A stretch of DNA of 33,305 bases from UMGS172 sp045546555 (GTDB lineage Bacteria; Bacillota; Clostridia; Oscillospirales; Acutalibacteraceae): NCBI GenBank assembly GCA_045546555.1, contig JAZQCY010000001.1, positions 1 to 33,305 on the forward strand, in the 5' to 3' direction. Below, piece by piece: positions 1-7,572 of the stretch. The notes under the pieces were generated by a model that was not told the DNA's origin, searched no databases, and saw only the letters and a list, made by a program, of their open reading frames with translations. Within the stretch, counting starts at the first letter, position 1; each line of letters opens with the position of its first letter. Position numbers and translations under genes: made by a program.

Positions 1-12
1 ATTCAATAAACT

Positions 13-62
13 CGTAGGGGCGAACTGCGTTCGCCCGCGGGCGACCACAGGTCGCCCCTACG
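13..62. repeat. double stem-loop repeat, GTAGGGG family
   Basis: Two adjacent hairpins lie head to head. GGGCGAAC (18-25) pairs with GTTCGCCC (29-36), and GGGCGACC (39-46) pairs with GGTCGCCC (50-57). The outer ends CGTAGGGGCGA and TCGCCCCTACG are themselves inverted copies. The element sits beyond the 3' end of proC. Related single units occur at 948-977 and 16384-16417. It could add transcription termination for proC, but there is no clear U-tract. Confidence 0.75.
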
Positions 63-113
63 GTCTGAATATTTATACAAGTGATTGTTTAATGAGACAG
101 CCCCATTTTAACT

Positions 114-914
114 TTACTTTTTCCCAAGCTCTTGGGTGCGTTTGAATGAGGCGGTGACGGCCTTTCTCACAATGCCGTTGAGGTCGTCGGCTTCGAGCGA
201 CTTTACGCCCTCAATGGTACTGCCACCGGGGGAGCAGACGTTTACCTTCAAGGTCTCGGGGTCGATACCCGTGTCACGCACCATTTTGCCTGCACCCATA
301 AGGGTCTGTGCGGCAAGCTTTAATGCGGTTTCTTTTGAAAGCCCTGCTTTAATGCCGCCGTCGGCAAGCGCCTCAATAAACATATAGCAAAAAGCAGGCC
401 CACAGCCCGAAACAGCCGTTGCGGCATCAAAAAGACCTTCGTCAATAAAGTCGCAAACGCCTGCAAATTGCATCGAATCAAGGAAAAGCGCAACATCGCT
501 GTCGGCCACAAGGCCGTTTTTGCAGTAAAGAATCATTCCGCTTTCCACCGCCGCAGGGGTGTTGGGCATAATGCGGATGATAGGGTAGTTGCCGCCTGCA
601 AGCTCGGCCACGGTTTCAAGCGTCATACCTGCCGCCATTGAAACAAGTGCAAAATGCTCCTTGCGGTTTTTGAGCGCCTCTTTAAGCGGCTCCAGCACGC
701 TTGCCAAGACCTGCGGTTTTACACCTAAAAATATAAGGTCACAGGTCGAAACGATCTCCTCGTTGGTCGATGCACGAGCGTTAAGCTCCTTTGCCACGGT
801 GTTAAGTTTGTTTTGGTCGTGATCGGAAAGATAAACGGCACAATCCGTTTTGGCGGCCGCTTTAGCCAGCGTTCCGCCCATATTTCCGCAACCTATAAAG
901 CCAATCTTGCTCAT
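114..914 (-). CDS. proC: pyrroline-5-carboxylate reductase
   Basis: This cytosolic enzyme reduces 1-pyrroline-5-carboxylate to L-proline with NAD(P)H, the last step of proline synthesis. The N-terminal Rossmann motif GFIGCGNMGG is followed by a C-terminal dimerisation domain carrying the conserved SPGGSTIEGVKSLE stretch. The product is 266 residues, normal for the family. The start chosen is the ATG at 914, preceded by AAAGGA at good spacing; an in-frame ATG seven codons upstream lacks a comparable site. It is the last gene of a minus-strand proB-proA-proC set. A 67-base gap holding a hairpin repeat separates it from proA, so its level may differ from the upstream genes. The identification is secure. 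Confidence 0.96.
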   Translation of the reverse strand: MSKIGFIGCGNMGGTLAKAAAKTDCAVYLSDHDQNKLNTVAKELNARASTNEEIVSTCDLIFLGVKPQVLASVLEPLKEALKNRKEHFALVSMAAGMTLETVAELAGGNYPIIRIMPNTPAAVESGMILYCKNGLVADSDVALFLDSMQFAGVCDFIDEGLFDAATAVSGCGPAFCYMFIEALADGGIKAGLSKETALKLAAQTLMGAGKMVRDTGIDPETLKVNVCSPGGSTIEGVKSLEADDLNGIVRKAVTASFKRTQELGKK

Positions 915-947
915 AATATTTCCTTTCATCCTCACGCATAAAAAGGT

Positions 948-977
948 GCGGACAGTCGAGGACGCCTGTCCCTACAA
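948..977 (-). repeat. GTAGGG-type stem-loop between proA and proC
   Basis: Read on the minus strand this is TTGTAGGGACAG, a 10-base loop and CTGTCC; GGACAG (950-955) pairs with CTGTCC (966-971). It shares the GTAGGG head with the elements at 13-62 and 16384-16417 but has a different stem sequence. It sits inside the proline operon, where it could attenuate transcription or stabilise mRNA. It lacks a U-tract, so it is probably not a full terminator. Confidence 0.6.
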
Positions 978-981
978 TTTC

Positions 982-2238
982 TTATCGTACTTGTCCGTTG
1001 CCGCTGACGATGTACTTGTAAGAGGTCAGCTCTTTAAGTCCCATAGGGCCACGTGCGTGCAGCTTTTGGGTCGAAATACCCATTTCACAGCCCAAGCCAA
1101 ACTCACCGCCGTCGGTAAAGCGGGTCGAAGCGTTGTGATAAACGGCGGCACTGTCCACCATAAGGGTAAAGCGGTCGGCATTGTCACCGTTTTCGGTAAC
1201 AATGCATTCGCTGTGACCCGTTGAGTGTGCCGCAATGTGGCTGATGGCTTCATCCAAGCTGTCAACAACCTTAACACCGAGGATGTAATCCAAAAATTCG
1301 GTATCAAAATCGGTGGCCGAGGCAGGGGTGCCGTCAATTATCTCGGCGGCCTTTTGGTCGACCCTCAATTCAACCGCAACAAGTCCCTTTTGCAGGCGGT
1401 CATCGACCAATCGCTGTTTGATAAGCGGCAAAGCCTTTTCGGCTATTGCTTTATGAACCAGCAAGACCTCTGCGGCATTGCAGACCGAGGGGCGGCTGGT
1501 TTTGGCATTTTCGATGATATTGAGTGCCTTTTCGATGTCGGCAAACTCATCAATATACACGTGGCAGATACCTGTGCCGGTCTCGATACAAGGCACCTTG
1601 GCGTTTTCAACGCAGGAGCGGATAAGTCCCGCACCGCCTCGGGGAATAAGCATATCGACAAGTCCGATAGCCGTCATAAGGTCGGTGGCGCTTTGCCTTG
1701 TTGTGTCGGTCACAAGCGACACGGCATCCTCGGGCAGGCCTGCCGACTTCACACCCTCACGCAGAGCATTGGCAATTGCAATGTTGGAGTTGATGGCTTC
1801 TTTTCCGCCTCTTAACACACACACGTTGCCGGCCTTAATGCTCAAAGCGGCGGCATCCGAGGTGACGTTCGGGCGGCTTTCGTATATCATGGCAAGCAGG
1901 CCTAAAGGCACCGAGACCTTGCGGATGATAAGTCCGTTGGGGCGTTCGACGGTCGAAATGGTCTCACCCAAGGGGTCGGGGAGACGTGTCACATCGACCA
2001 CGGCATCGGCCATAGCAAAAATGCGCTCCTTGGTCAAGGTCAGACGGTCGATCATAACAGGTGATATCTTATCTTTAGCGTTTTCAATATCAATTTTGTT
2101 GGCGGCGATTATCTCATCGCAATGTGCTTTAAGGCTTTCGGCCATTTTAAGTAACGCTTTGTTGCGCTGTTCACCGCTCATTGCGGCAAGCGTGGCCTTT
2201 TGCGCCTTGGCACGCTGTAAAATTTCTAACGTTGTCAT
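982..2238 (-). CDS. proA: gamma-glutamyl phosphate reductase
   Basis: This cytosolic enzyme reduces gamma-glutamyl phosphate to glutamate-5-semialdehyde with NADPH, the second step of proline synthesis. The 418 residues match the family's usual length. The aldehyde-dehydrogenase-like catalytic cysteine is C253 in SRPSVCNAAEVLL, and the family stretch SRPNVTSDAAAL lies near residue 121. The start codon overlaps the proB stop (ATGA, 2235-2238), which implies translational coupling with the kinase that makes its labile substrate. The C-terminal region contains the conserved FTDGGEFGLGCEMGIST and RGPMGL stretches. The identification is secure. Confidence 0.97.
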   Translation of the reverse strand: MTTLEILQRAKAQKATLAAMSGEQRNKALLKMAESLKAHCDEIIAANKIDIENAKDKISPVMIDRLTLTKERIFAMADAVVDVTRLPDPLGETISTVERPNGLIIRKVSVPLGLLAMIYESRPNVTSDAAALSIKAGNVCVLRGGKEAINSNIAIANALREGVKSAGLPEDAVSLVTDTTRQSATDLMTAIGLVDMLIPRGGAGLIRSCVENAKVPCIETGTGICHVYIDEFADIEKALNIIENAKTSRPSVCNAAEVLLVHKAIAEKALPLIKQRLVDDRLQKGLVAVELRVDQKAAEIIDGTPASATDFDTEFLDYILGVKVVDSLDEAISHIAAHSTGHSECIVTENGDNADRFTLMVDSAAVYHNASTRFTDGGEFGLGCEMGISTQKLHARGPMGLKELTSYKYIVSGNGQVR

Positions 2239-3008
2239 TTTGTTGCCTTCCCAAAAAATCTTGTTCCGACCGATTTACCCTCGGCTATATCATACATAGC
2301 CTCGGGGTCGTTGCCGTCGGTTATGACCATATCAATACCCTCATCCATACAGGTCGAAGCGGCACGGAGCTTGGTCTGCATTCCACCCGTTCCAAGTGAC
2401 GAGCCTGCGCCGCCGCCGAGAGCAATTATCTCATCGGTGATCTCACGCACCTCACAGATCAGTCTGGCGTCGGGATCCTTGTGAGGATCGGCGGTGTAAA
2501 GACCCTTGATGTCGGAAAGCAGTATCAAAAGGTCGGCCTTGGCCTCGACCGCAACAATGGCGGCAAGGGTATCGTTATCGCCAACCGAGATCTCCTCGGT
2601 CGAAACGGTGTCATTTTCGTTGATGATAGGCATAACGTTAAGCTCAAGCAAACGGTTGAGCGTGTTGCAGAAGTTCTGATTACGCTTTTCGTCCGAAAGG
2701 TCGCTTCCCGTCAGCAGTATCTGTGCGATGATGTGGCCGTACTCCGAAAACTCCTTGTCGTAAATATACATCAGCTCGCATTGACCGATAGCGGCGGCCG
2801 CCTGCTTGGTGGGCATATCCTGCGGCTTTTCACGAAGCCCCAGCTTGCCTACACCCATTCCGATAGCGCCTGAGGACACTAAGATGATCTCGTGACCTGC
2901 GTTTTTAAGGTCGCTCAAAACACGGCAGAGCTTTTCAACGTGGCGGATGTTCAAATTTCCTGTTTTGTGGGTCAGCGTAGATGTGCCGACCTTTACAACG
3001 ATTCTCAT
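2235..3008 (-). CDS. proB: glutamate 5-kinase, short form without PUA domain
   Basis: It phosphorylates L-glutamate with ATP to gamma-glutamyl phosphate, the first committed step of proline synthesis and normally feedback-inhibited by proline. The 257 residues form an amino-acid-kinase fold that begins VVKVGTSTLT, with the SSGAIGMG stretch near residue 46 and the INENDTV and GGMQTKL motifs. The protein ends where the kinase domain ends. The C-terminal PUA domain of the roughly 367-residue enterobacterial enzyme is absent, and such short forms are known in Firmicutes. It is the first gene of the operon and overlaps proA by four bases. A good promoter lies at 3052-3080. Confidence 0.96.
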   Translation of the reverse strand: MRIVVKVGTSTLTHKTGNLNIRHVEKLCRVLSDLKNAGHEIILVSSGAIGMGVGKLGLREKPQDMPTKQAAAAIGQCELMYIYDKEFSEYGHIIAQILLTGSDLSDEKRNQNFCNTLNRLLELNVMPIINENDTVSTEEISVGDNDTLAAIVAVEAKADLLILLSDIKGLYTADPHKDPDARLICEVREITDEIIALGGGAGSSLGTGGMQTKLRAASTCMDEGIDMVITDGNDPEAMYDIAEGKSVGTRFFGKATK

Positions 3009-3051
3009 TTTTAAAGCCTCACTTGATAGAGAGATTTTTTATATTATATAC

Positions 3052-3080
3052 ATTATAATAGCCTTGTCGGCTTCTTGCAA
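3052..3080 (-). promoter_or_regulatory. sigma-A-type promoter of proBAC
   Basis: On the minus strand TTGCAA (3075-3080), a 17-base spacer and a perfect TATAAT (3052-3057) lie about 43 bases upstream of the proB start. I saw no riboswitch or T-box structure in the short leader. Confidence 0.75.
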
Positions 3081-3134
3081 GTTAAATATGTATAAAGTTC
3101 AATATTTTTGCGGACAGTTCGTGATTTCTGTCTA

Positions 3135-3163
3135 TTGAAATTTGGAAATTAGTGTGCTAAAAT
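3135..3163 (+). promoter_or_regulatory. promoter of the decarboxylase beta-gamma pair
   Basis: TTGAAA (3135-3140), a 17-base spacer and TAAAAT (3158-3163) precede the AGGAGG ribosome site and the GTG start at 3206. Confidence 0.6.
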
Positions 3164-3205
3164 ATTACGGATATGTTAATAAATCGTTTTTCAGGAGGTT
3201 GTTTT

Positions 3206-4333
3206 GTGAAGGAGTTTATATCAAAGTTTGACATTCTTTGGAAAAACTTAGGCGATTTCGATTGGGGCAACGTTGTTATGCTTCTTGTCGGTGCTCTTTT
3301 GATCTTCCTTGCCATTAAAAAGGAAATGGAGCCGACTCTGCTTTTGCCTATGGGTTTTGGTACCTTGTTGGTCAACATTCCTCATTCAGCAGCGTTGGTA
3401 GGCCCTATCAAAGAGCTTTATTATGCAGGTATTGCCAACGAGCTGTTCCCGTTGCTTTTGTTTATCGGCATCGGTGCAATGATCGACTTCGGCCCATTGC
3501 TTTCTAATCCCAAACTTATGCTTTTCGGTGCGGCGGCGCAGTTCGGTATTTTCTTTACCTTTGCAATGGCCAGTATGTTCTTCCCGGAGCTCAAGGATGC
3601 GTTTTCTATCGCAATTATCGGTGCGGCTGATGGCCCGACTTCTATCGCCGTTGCCAACGAGCTCAATTCGGAATATGTAGGTGCTATAACCGTTGCGGCC
3701 TACTCTTATATGGCGCTTGTGCCCATTATCCAGCCGCCAGTTATCAAGCTGCTCACCACCAAGAAGGAACGCCTTATCCGTATGCCTTACGAGCAGAAGA
3801 GCGTTTCCAAGCTCACCCGTATTATGTTCCCCATCATTATTACCATTGTTGTTTCGGCCATTATCCCCGATGCAACAGCACTTATAGGCTTCTTGATGTT
3901 CGGTAACCTTATCCGTGAGTGCGGTGTGCTTGACTCGCTTTCCGAAACGGCACAGAAGGTGCTTGCAAACCTTATTACCATCTTCCTCGGAATTACCGTT
4001 GCATTTAATATGGAGGCAGAATCTTTCCTGAAGCCCGCAACCCTGCTTATCATGGGTCTTGGACTTGTAGCATTTATCGTCGACACCGCAGGCGGTGTTC
4101 TGTTTGCCAAGTTCCTCAACCTTTTCTTAAAGAAGAAGATCAACCCCATGATCGGTGCCGCAGGTATTTCGGCATTCCCCATGTCGGGTCGTATCGTGCA
4201 CAAAATGGGACTTAAAGAGGACCCGCAGAACTTCCTTTTGATGCACTCTATCGGTGTAAACGTTTCGGGTCAGATCGCATCGGTTATCGCAGGCGGTATT
4301 ATTCTTAATATTGCCCACGGCTTAGGCTTATAA
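3206..4333 (+). CDS. sodium ion-translocating decarboxylase beta subunit (OadB/GcdB/MmdB family)
   Basis: This integral membrane subunit belongs to biotin-dependent decarboxylases that couple decarboxylation of carboxybiotin to Na+ export. The 375 residues are almost entirely hydrophobic helices, close to the short glutaconyl-CoA/methylmalonyl-CoA decarboxylase type. The signature AADGPTSIAVA carries the ion-binding Asp (about D142), and the C-terminal conserved helix reads GVNVSGQIASVIAGG. The GTG at 3206 is chosen because AGGAGG precedes it at ideal spacing; an ATG 11 codons upstream has no ribosome site. The gene is followed 16 bases later by a gamma-like subunit. No alpha (carboxyltransferase) or biotin-carrier gene is in the window, so the substrate (oxaloacetate, methylmalonyl-CoA or glutaconyl-CoA) cannot be assigned. 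Confidence 0.92.
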   Translation: MKEFISKFDILWKNLGDFDWGNVVMLLVGALLIFLAIKKEMEPTLLLPMGFGTLLVNIPHSAALVGPIKELYYAGIANELFPLLLFIGIGAMIDFGPLLSNPKLMLFGAAAQFGIFFTFAMASMFFPELKDAFSIAIIGAADGPTSIAVANELNSEYVGAITVAAYSYMALVPIIQPPVIKLLTTKKERLIRMPYEQKSVSKLTRIMFPIIITIVVSAIIPDATALIGFLMFGNLIRECGVLDSLSETAQKVLANLITIFLGITVAFNMEAESFLKPATLLIMGLGLVAFIVDTAGGVLFAKFLNLFLKKKINPMIGAAGISAFPMSGRIVHKMGLKEDPQNFLLMHSIGVNVSGQIASVIAGGIILNIAHGLGL

Positions 4334-4349
4334 TAAGGAGGATGTAATA

Positions 4350-4580
4350 ATGAAATTTTTCAATATGCTTTTAAATATCCTCAGTGCTAAGGCTTCGGAT
4401 GTCGCTGATGCGGCAGGCAAGGGCGATGATAAGCTTGATCTGATTTTTGAGCCCGGTAGGTTTGTGGACTCGCTCGAATATATGGGCATCGGTATGCTGG
4501 TTATATTTGTTATTATCGGTGTTATCATCCTTGCAACCTTGCTTATCAACAAAATCTTCTCCAAGAAGAATGATAAATAA
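4350..4580 (+). CDS. small single-span subunit, decarboxylase gamma (OadG)-like
   Basis: The 76-residue protein has a soluble N-terminal half and one strongly hydrophobic helix (about residues 46-68), then a short basic tail ending KIFSKKNDK. It lies 16 bases after the beta subunit with its own AAGGAGG site, so it is almost certainly co-transcribed. Small single-helix gamma/delta subunits in this position anchor and assemble Na+-pumping decarboxylases. The assignment rests on position, size and topology. The helix is in the C-terminal half, unlike classical OadG, where it is N-terminal. A terminator follows. Confidence 0.7.
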   Translation: MKFFNMLLNILSAKASDVADAAGKGDDKLDLIFEPGRFVDSLEYMGIGMLVIFVIIGVIILATLLINKIFSKKNDK

Positions 4581-4617
4581 TTAAATATTTAAATATTTAT
4601 ACACTTTCAGAATGAAG

Positions 4618-4649
4618 CCGTTCCGACATATTTTGTTGGAACGGTTTTT
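4618..4649 (+). terminator. terminator after the beta-gamma pair
   Basis: An 11-bp stem (4618-4628 with 4634-4644, one G-U pair), a 5-base loop and TTTTT. Confidence 0.9.
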
Positions 4650-4767
4650 GATTTTAAAATTAAAAATCGGTCAATACTGCCTATATAGGCCGATGTTGCA
4701 AAGTGTGAAATGTCACTTTATAAACTTTTTACAACAAAATGTGACAAATATTTGTAACATTTGCGCA

Positions 4768-4796
4768 TTGAATTTTTATACAAATTTCAGTATAAT
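4768..4796 (+). promoter_or_regulatory. promoter of the CarD gene
   Basis: TTGAAT (4768-4773), a 17-base spacer and a perfect TATAAT (4791-4796) lie 72 bases upstream of the GTG start. Confidence 0.75.
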
Positions 4797-4867
4797 TATA
4801 ATAAAGGTATATCGTGTGGGTTATTTGCGGAATTGTCCGCTGCGGCGTATTATTTGCGGAGGAAAAA

Positions 4868-5368
4868 GTGTTAAAGCTCAAGGAAAAGGTGACGTACGGC
4901 ACAACAGGTGTATGCGTTGTCGAACGAATTGAAGAAAAGAAGATCGGACGTGAGTTGAAAAGCTATTATGTCTTAAAGCCGGTTGCCCAATCATCGGCAA
5001 CAGTCTTTTTGCCTGCCGACAATGAAAAGCTGTTGGCCAAGGTGCGTAAGGTTCTGTCGGCTGACGAGGTCAAAGGAATGCTGAAGGGTCTGCCCTCGGA
5101 GCCCGACATTTGGGTAGATAACGATGCCGAGCGCAAGCTGAAGTTTAACGAGATAATCACCTCCGGCGATCGCAAGGCCTGCCTTGTTTTAGTGAGAACC
5201 CTGCACAACCGTCAAAGTGAGCTGTCAACCAAGGGCAAGCGCCTGCACATTGCCGACGAGCGTGCCTTGAAGGAGGCACAGCGCCTTGTAAACGATGAGT
5301 TTTCGGTGGCGCTTTGCATGGAGTTTCAGGAGGTTGAGGCCTTCATCCGCAGTGAGTTCGCAAAATAA
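4868..5368 (+). CDS. CarD/CdnL-family RNA polymerase-binding regulator
   Basis: The 166-residue protein has the CarD_CdnL_TRCF layout. An N-terminal Tudor-like RNA-polymerase interaction domain (about residues 1-60) includes KEKVTYGTTGVCVVERI and a YYVLKPV strand. A helical C-terminal DNA-binding domain follows, with the family stretch KGKRLHIADERALKEAQRLVNDEF. Family members bind the RNA polymerase beta subunit and stabilise open promoter complexes. The GTG at 4868 is preceded by GGAGG; an ATG 18 codons upstream would add a Cys-rich extension with no ribosome site. It is transcribed alone between two terminators. Its targets cannot be inferred from the locus. Confidence 0.88.
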   Translation: MLKLKEKVTYGTTGVCVVERIEEKKIGRELKSYYVLKPVAQSSATVFLPADNEKLLAKVRKVLSADEVKGMLKGLPSEPDIWVDNDAERKLKFNEIITSGDRKACLVLVRTLHNRQSELSTKGKRLHIADERALKEAQRLVNDEFSVALCMEFQEVEAFIRSEFAK

Positions 5369-5383
5369 AAATAAGCAAAATTT

Positions 5384-5419
5384 AAGCCTTTACAATGCTA
5401 AGTTGCATTGTAAAGGCTT
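5384..5419. terminator. bidirectional terminator between carD and mnmA
   Basis: A perfect 15-bp stem (5384-5398 with 5405-5419) with a 6-base loop. It has a T-rich 3' side on the plus strand and a weaker one on the minus strand. It lies between two convergent genes and serves both. Confidence 0.9.
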
Positions 5420-5422
5420 TTG

Positions 5423-6448
5423 TTATTTTATGATTCCGCCGCCTAACACAAGGTTGCCGTCATAAAAAACGACCGACTGACCGCTTGTTGCGGCACGCTG
5501 GGGTTGGTCAAATTTTATAGTTGCCATATCACCGTCAACCGTGACAGTGGCGGGCTGTTCAACGTGGCGGTAACGGATGCGTGCGCTACACTCAAAAACC
5601 TTGGGCGGGGAGGGGAAGGCAATCCAATTAAGCTCGCAGGCTTCAAGCGTATCGGAATACAGCTCGGCATCCGAGCAAAGCGTGACCTCGTTGGTCACAA
5701 CGTTCTTTCGGCCAACATACATCGGCTTGCCAAACGCCACACCGAGGCCCTTTCGCTGACCCGTGGTGTAACGAATAATGCCCTGATGCTGACCCAAAAC
5801 GTTGCCGCCCACGTCAACAAAATTTCCCTTGGGGTAGGTCTTGTCGGTATAATCCTCAATAACCTTGATATAATCACCGTCGGGGACAAAGCAGATGTCC
5901 TGACTGTCCTTCTTCTTGGCCGTCAAAAGCCCAAGTTCTTCGGCAATTGCCCTTATTTCAGGCTTCGAGTATCCGCCCAACGGAAACAGCACACGGCTCA
6001 AGGCCTCCTGCGGCAGGGAATATAGGAAATACGACTGATCCTTTTCCAAGGTCTCGGCCTTTTTCAGCACAAAGCGGCCGTCAATGCTTTCGATCTGTGC
6101 GTAGTGACCCGTTGCGATAAAGTCACATCCGAGCTCGGTGGCCTTTTGCAAAAGCAGGCCGAATTTCAACTGCTTGTTACACACAACACAAGGGTTGGGT
6201 GTGTCGCCGTTTTCGTAGGACCTTATAAACTCGTCAATTACCAGCTCACGGAACTCTTTTCGCAGGTCAAATTCATAAAACGGAATACCCACACGGTCGG
6301 CAACCGCCTTGGCATCGGCTATCTGGCCGTCGGCACCGTCGAGCAACCGCATCGTGGCACCGATGCACTCATAGCCTTGGCTTTTCAAAAGATGCGCCGC
6401 AACCGACGAGTCAACTCCGCCCGATAACGCTACAAGTACCTTTTTCAT
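5423..6448 (-). CDS. mnmA: tRNA-specific 2-thiouridylase
   Basis: It installs sulfur at C2 of the wobble uridine (U34) of Lys, Glu and Gln tRNAs, using ATP to activate the base and a persulfide relay. The PP-loop SGGVDSS spans residues 9-15. The two catalytic cysteines are C90 in CNKQLKFG and C186 in DSQDICF, and ATGHYA near residue 112 is conserved. At 341 residues it is near the usual length, and a C-terminal beta domain is present. Its start overlaps the nadA stop (ATGA, 6445-6448), so the pair is coupled. No cysteine desulfurase gene is adjacent. The identification is secure. Confidence 0.96.
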   Translation of the reverse strand: MKKVLVALSGGVDSSVAAHLLKSQGYECIGATMRLLDGADGQIADAKAVADRVGIPFYEFDLRKEFRELVIDEFIRSYENGDTPNPCVVCNKQLKFGLLLQKATELGCDFIATGHYAQIESIDGRFVLKKAETLEKDQSYFLYSLPQEALSRVLFPLGGYSKPEIRAIAEELGLLTAKKKDSQDICFVPDGDYIKVIEDYTDKTYPKGNFVDVGGNVLGQHQGIIRYTTGQRKGLGVAFGKPMYVGRKNVVTNEVTLCSDAELYSDTLEACELNWIAFPSPPKVFECSARIRYRHVEQPATVTVDGDMATIKFDQPQRAATSGQSVVFYDGNLVLGGGIIK

Positions 6449-7359
6449 CCCAACCTCAGCATTTCATCGATGCTGTGCTTGGCTTTAAGACGGGTGTCCT
6501 CGTCCAGCACGATTTCCTCGCCGCCCACACCTTTAAGAATGTTGTATATCTCGGGCAGGGTGGTCAGCTTCATATCACGGCAGATAAGGCTTGCCGACAC
6601 GGGGTAAAACAGCTTGTCGGGGCATTCGTACTGCATATACTCCACAATGCTGTTTTCGGTGCCGATGATAAATTCCTTTTTATCGCTCTTCTTGGCGTAA
6701 CTGATTATAGCGGTGGTGCTACCGACAAAATCGGCGTGCTTCACGACCTCCGCCTTGCACTCGGGGTGGACAAGCAGCTCGGCCTCGGGGTGAGCCTGCT
6801 TGGCACAAACGGCTTCGGCCTCGGTAACCGATGCGTGGTAAGGGCAACCGCCCTGAACCGTGATGATGTTCTTTTCGGGCAGCTTGGAGGCAATGTATGA
6901 CCCAAGGTTGATATCGGGAATGAAGATGATATCCTTTTGGGGGAGGCTTTCAACTATCTTCAAAGCCGATGCCGAGGTCACGCAGACATCACATACCTTT
7001 TTTAACTCGGCGGTGGTGTTGATGTAGGCCACAACTGCGGCCTTTGGATACTGCTTTTTGAGCTCCAATATAGCCTCGGGGGTCATCTGCTCGGCCATGG
7101 GACAGCCTGCACCCGACGCCGACAGATAAACCGTTTTTTCGGGCGAGAGAATTTTAACGGTCTCGGCCATAAAGCGCACACCGCACATAATAACGGTCTT
7201 TTGGGGTGCCTTGGCGGCCTGCTCGCTAAGTCCAAACGAGTCGCCCATAAAATCAGCGACCTCAATAACGTCACGTGACTGATATGCGTGTGCCAAAATG
7301 CACACATCCTTTTCCTTTTTCAAGCGGATTATCTCATCCTGCATTTCTCTGACGGTCAT
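6445..7359 (-). CDS. nadA: quinolinate synthase, iron-sulfur dependent
   Basis: It condenses iminoaspartate with dihydroxyacetone phosphate to quinolinate in NAD synthesis. The 304 residues show the conserved N-terminal HAYQ motif near residue 24. Three cysteines expected to bind the [4Fe-4S] cluster are C86 (GAGCPMAEQ), C172 (GGCPYH) and C260 (LICRDMK). The ATG at 7359 is chosen because AAAGGA precedes it; the upstream in-frame extension is low-complexity and overlaps the promoter. The usual partners nadB and nadC are not adjacent; instead mnmA follows with a four-base overlap. A promoter lies at 7394-7422. Confidence 0.95.
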   Translation of the reverse strand: MTVREMQDEIIRLKKEKDVCILAHAYQSRDVIEVADFMGDSFGLSEQAAKAPQKTVIMCGVRFMAETVKILSPEKTVYLSASGAGCPMAEQMTPEAILELKKQYPKAAVVAYINTTAELKKVCDVCVTSASALKIVESLPQKDIIFIPDINLGSYIASKLPEKNIITVQGGCPYHASVTEAEAVCAKQAHPEAELLVHPECKAEVVKHADFVGSTTAIISYAKKSDKKEFIIGTENSIVEYMQYECPDKLFYPVSASLICRDMKLTTLPEIYNILKGVGGEEIVLDEDTRLKAKHSIDEMLRLG

Positions 7360-7383
7360 ATTATCATTCCTTTTACAAAAGGT

Positions 7384-7422
7384 GTATAAGTGTATTATAC
7401 AACAAAACAACCCACGTGTAAA
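7384..7422 (-). promoter_or_regulatory. promoter of nadA-mnmA with overlapping palindrome
   Basis: On the minus strand TTTACA (7417-7422), a 17-base spacer and a perfect TATAAT (7394-7399). The inverted repeat GTATAA-N5-TTATAC (7384-7400) covers the -10 box and start point, as a repressor site would. I do not recognise it as a known NiaR or NrtR box. Confidence 0.65.
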
Positions 7423-7522
7423 GTGGGGAATAAACATTGTTATTGCAGAGGGCAGTATAAAATAACTAATTGCTGATAAAACACGTCAAGCTTGACGGCG
7501 AATGTTGGGACTAACGCAACAA

Positions 7523-7556
7523 AACACCGCATTCAAGATTCCTTGAATGCGGTGTT
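7523..7556. terminator. terminator of the metal efflux operon
   Basis: A perfect 15-bp stem (7523-7537 with 7542-7556) with a 4-base loop. T-rich flanks occur on both strands. The gene it serves is the minus-strand ATPase ending at 7573. Confidence 0.9.
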
Positions 7557-7572
7557 GCTTTTTGTTTTTACT

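Noticed and set aside
1478..2299. Long plus-strand frame of 273 codons opposite proA
   Set aside because: Shadow of proA/proB. It has no ribosome site and a low-complexity product. The same applies to frames opposite the ATPase (7547-8353) and glyS (13567-14229).
2235..3008. Truncated, broken proB
   Set aside because: The absence of the PUA domain is a known short form. The frame ends cleanly in an ATGA overlap with proA, so it is not a pseudogene.
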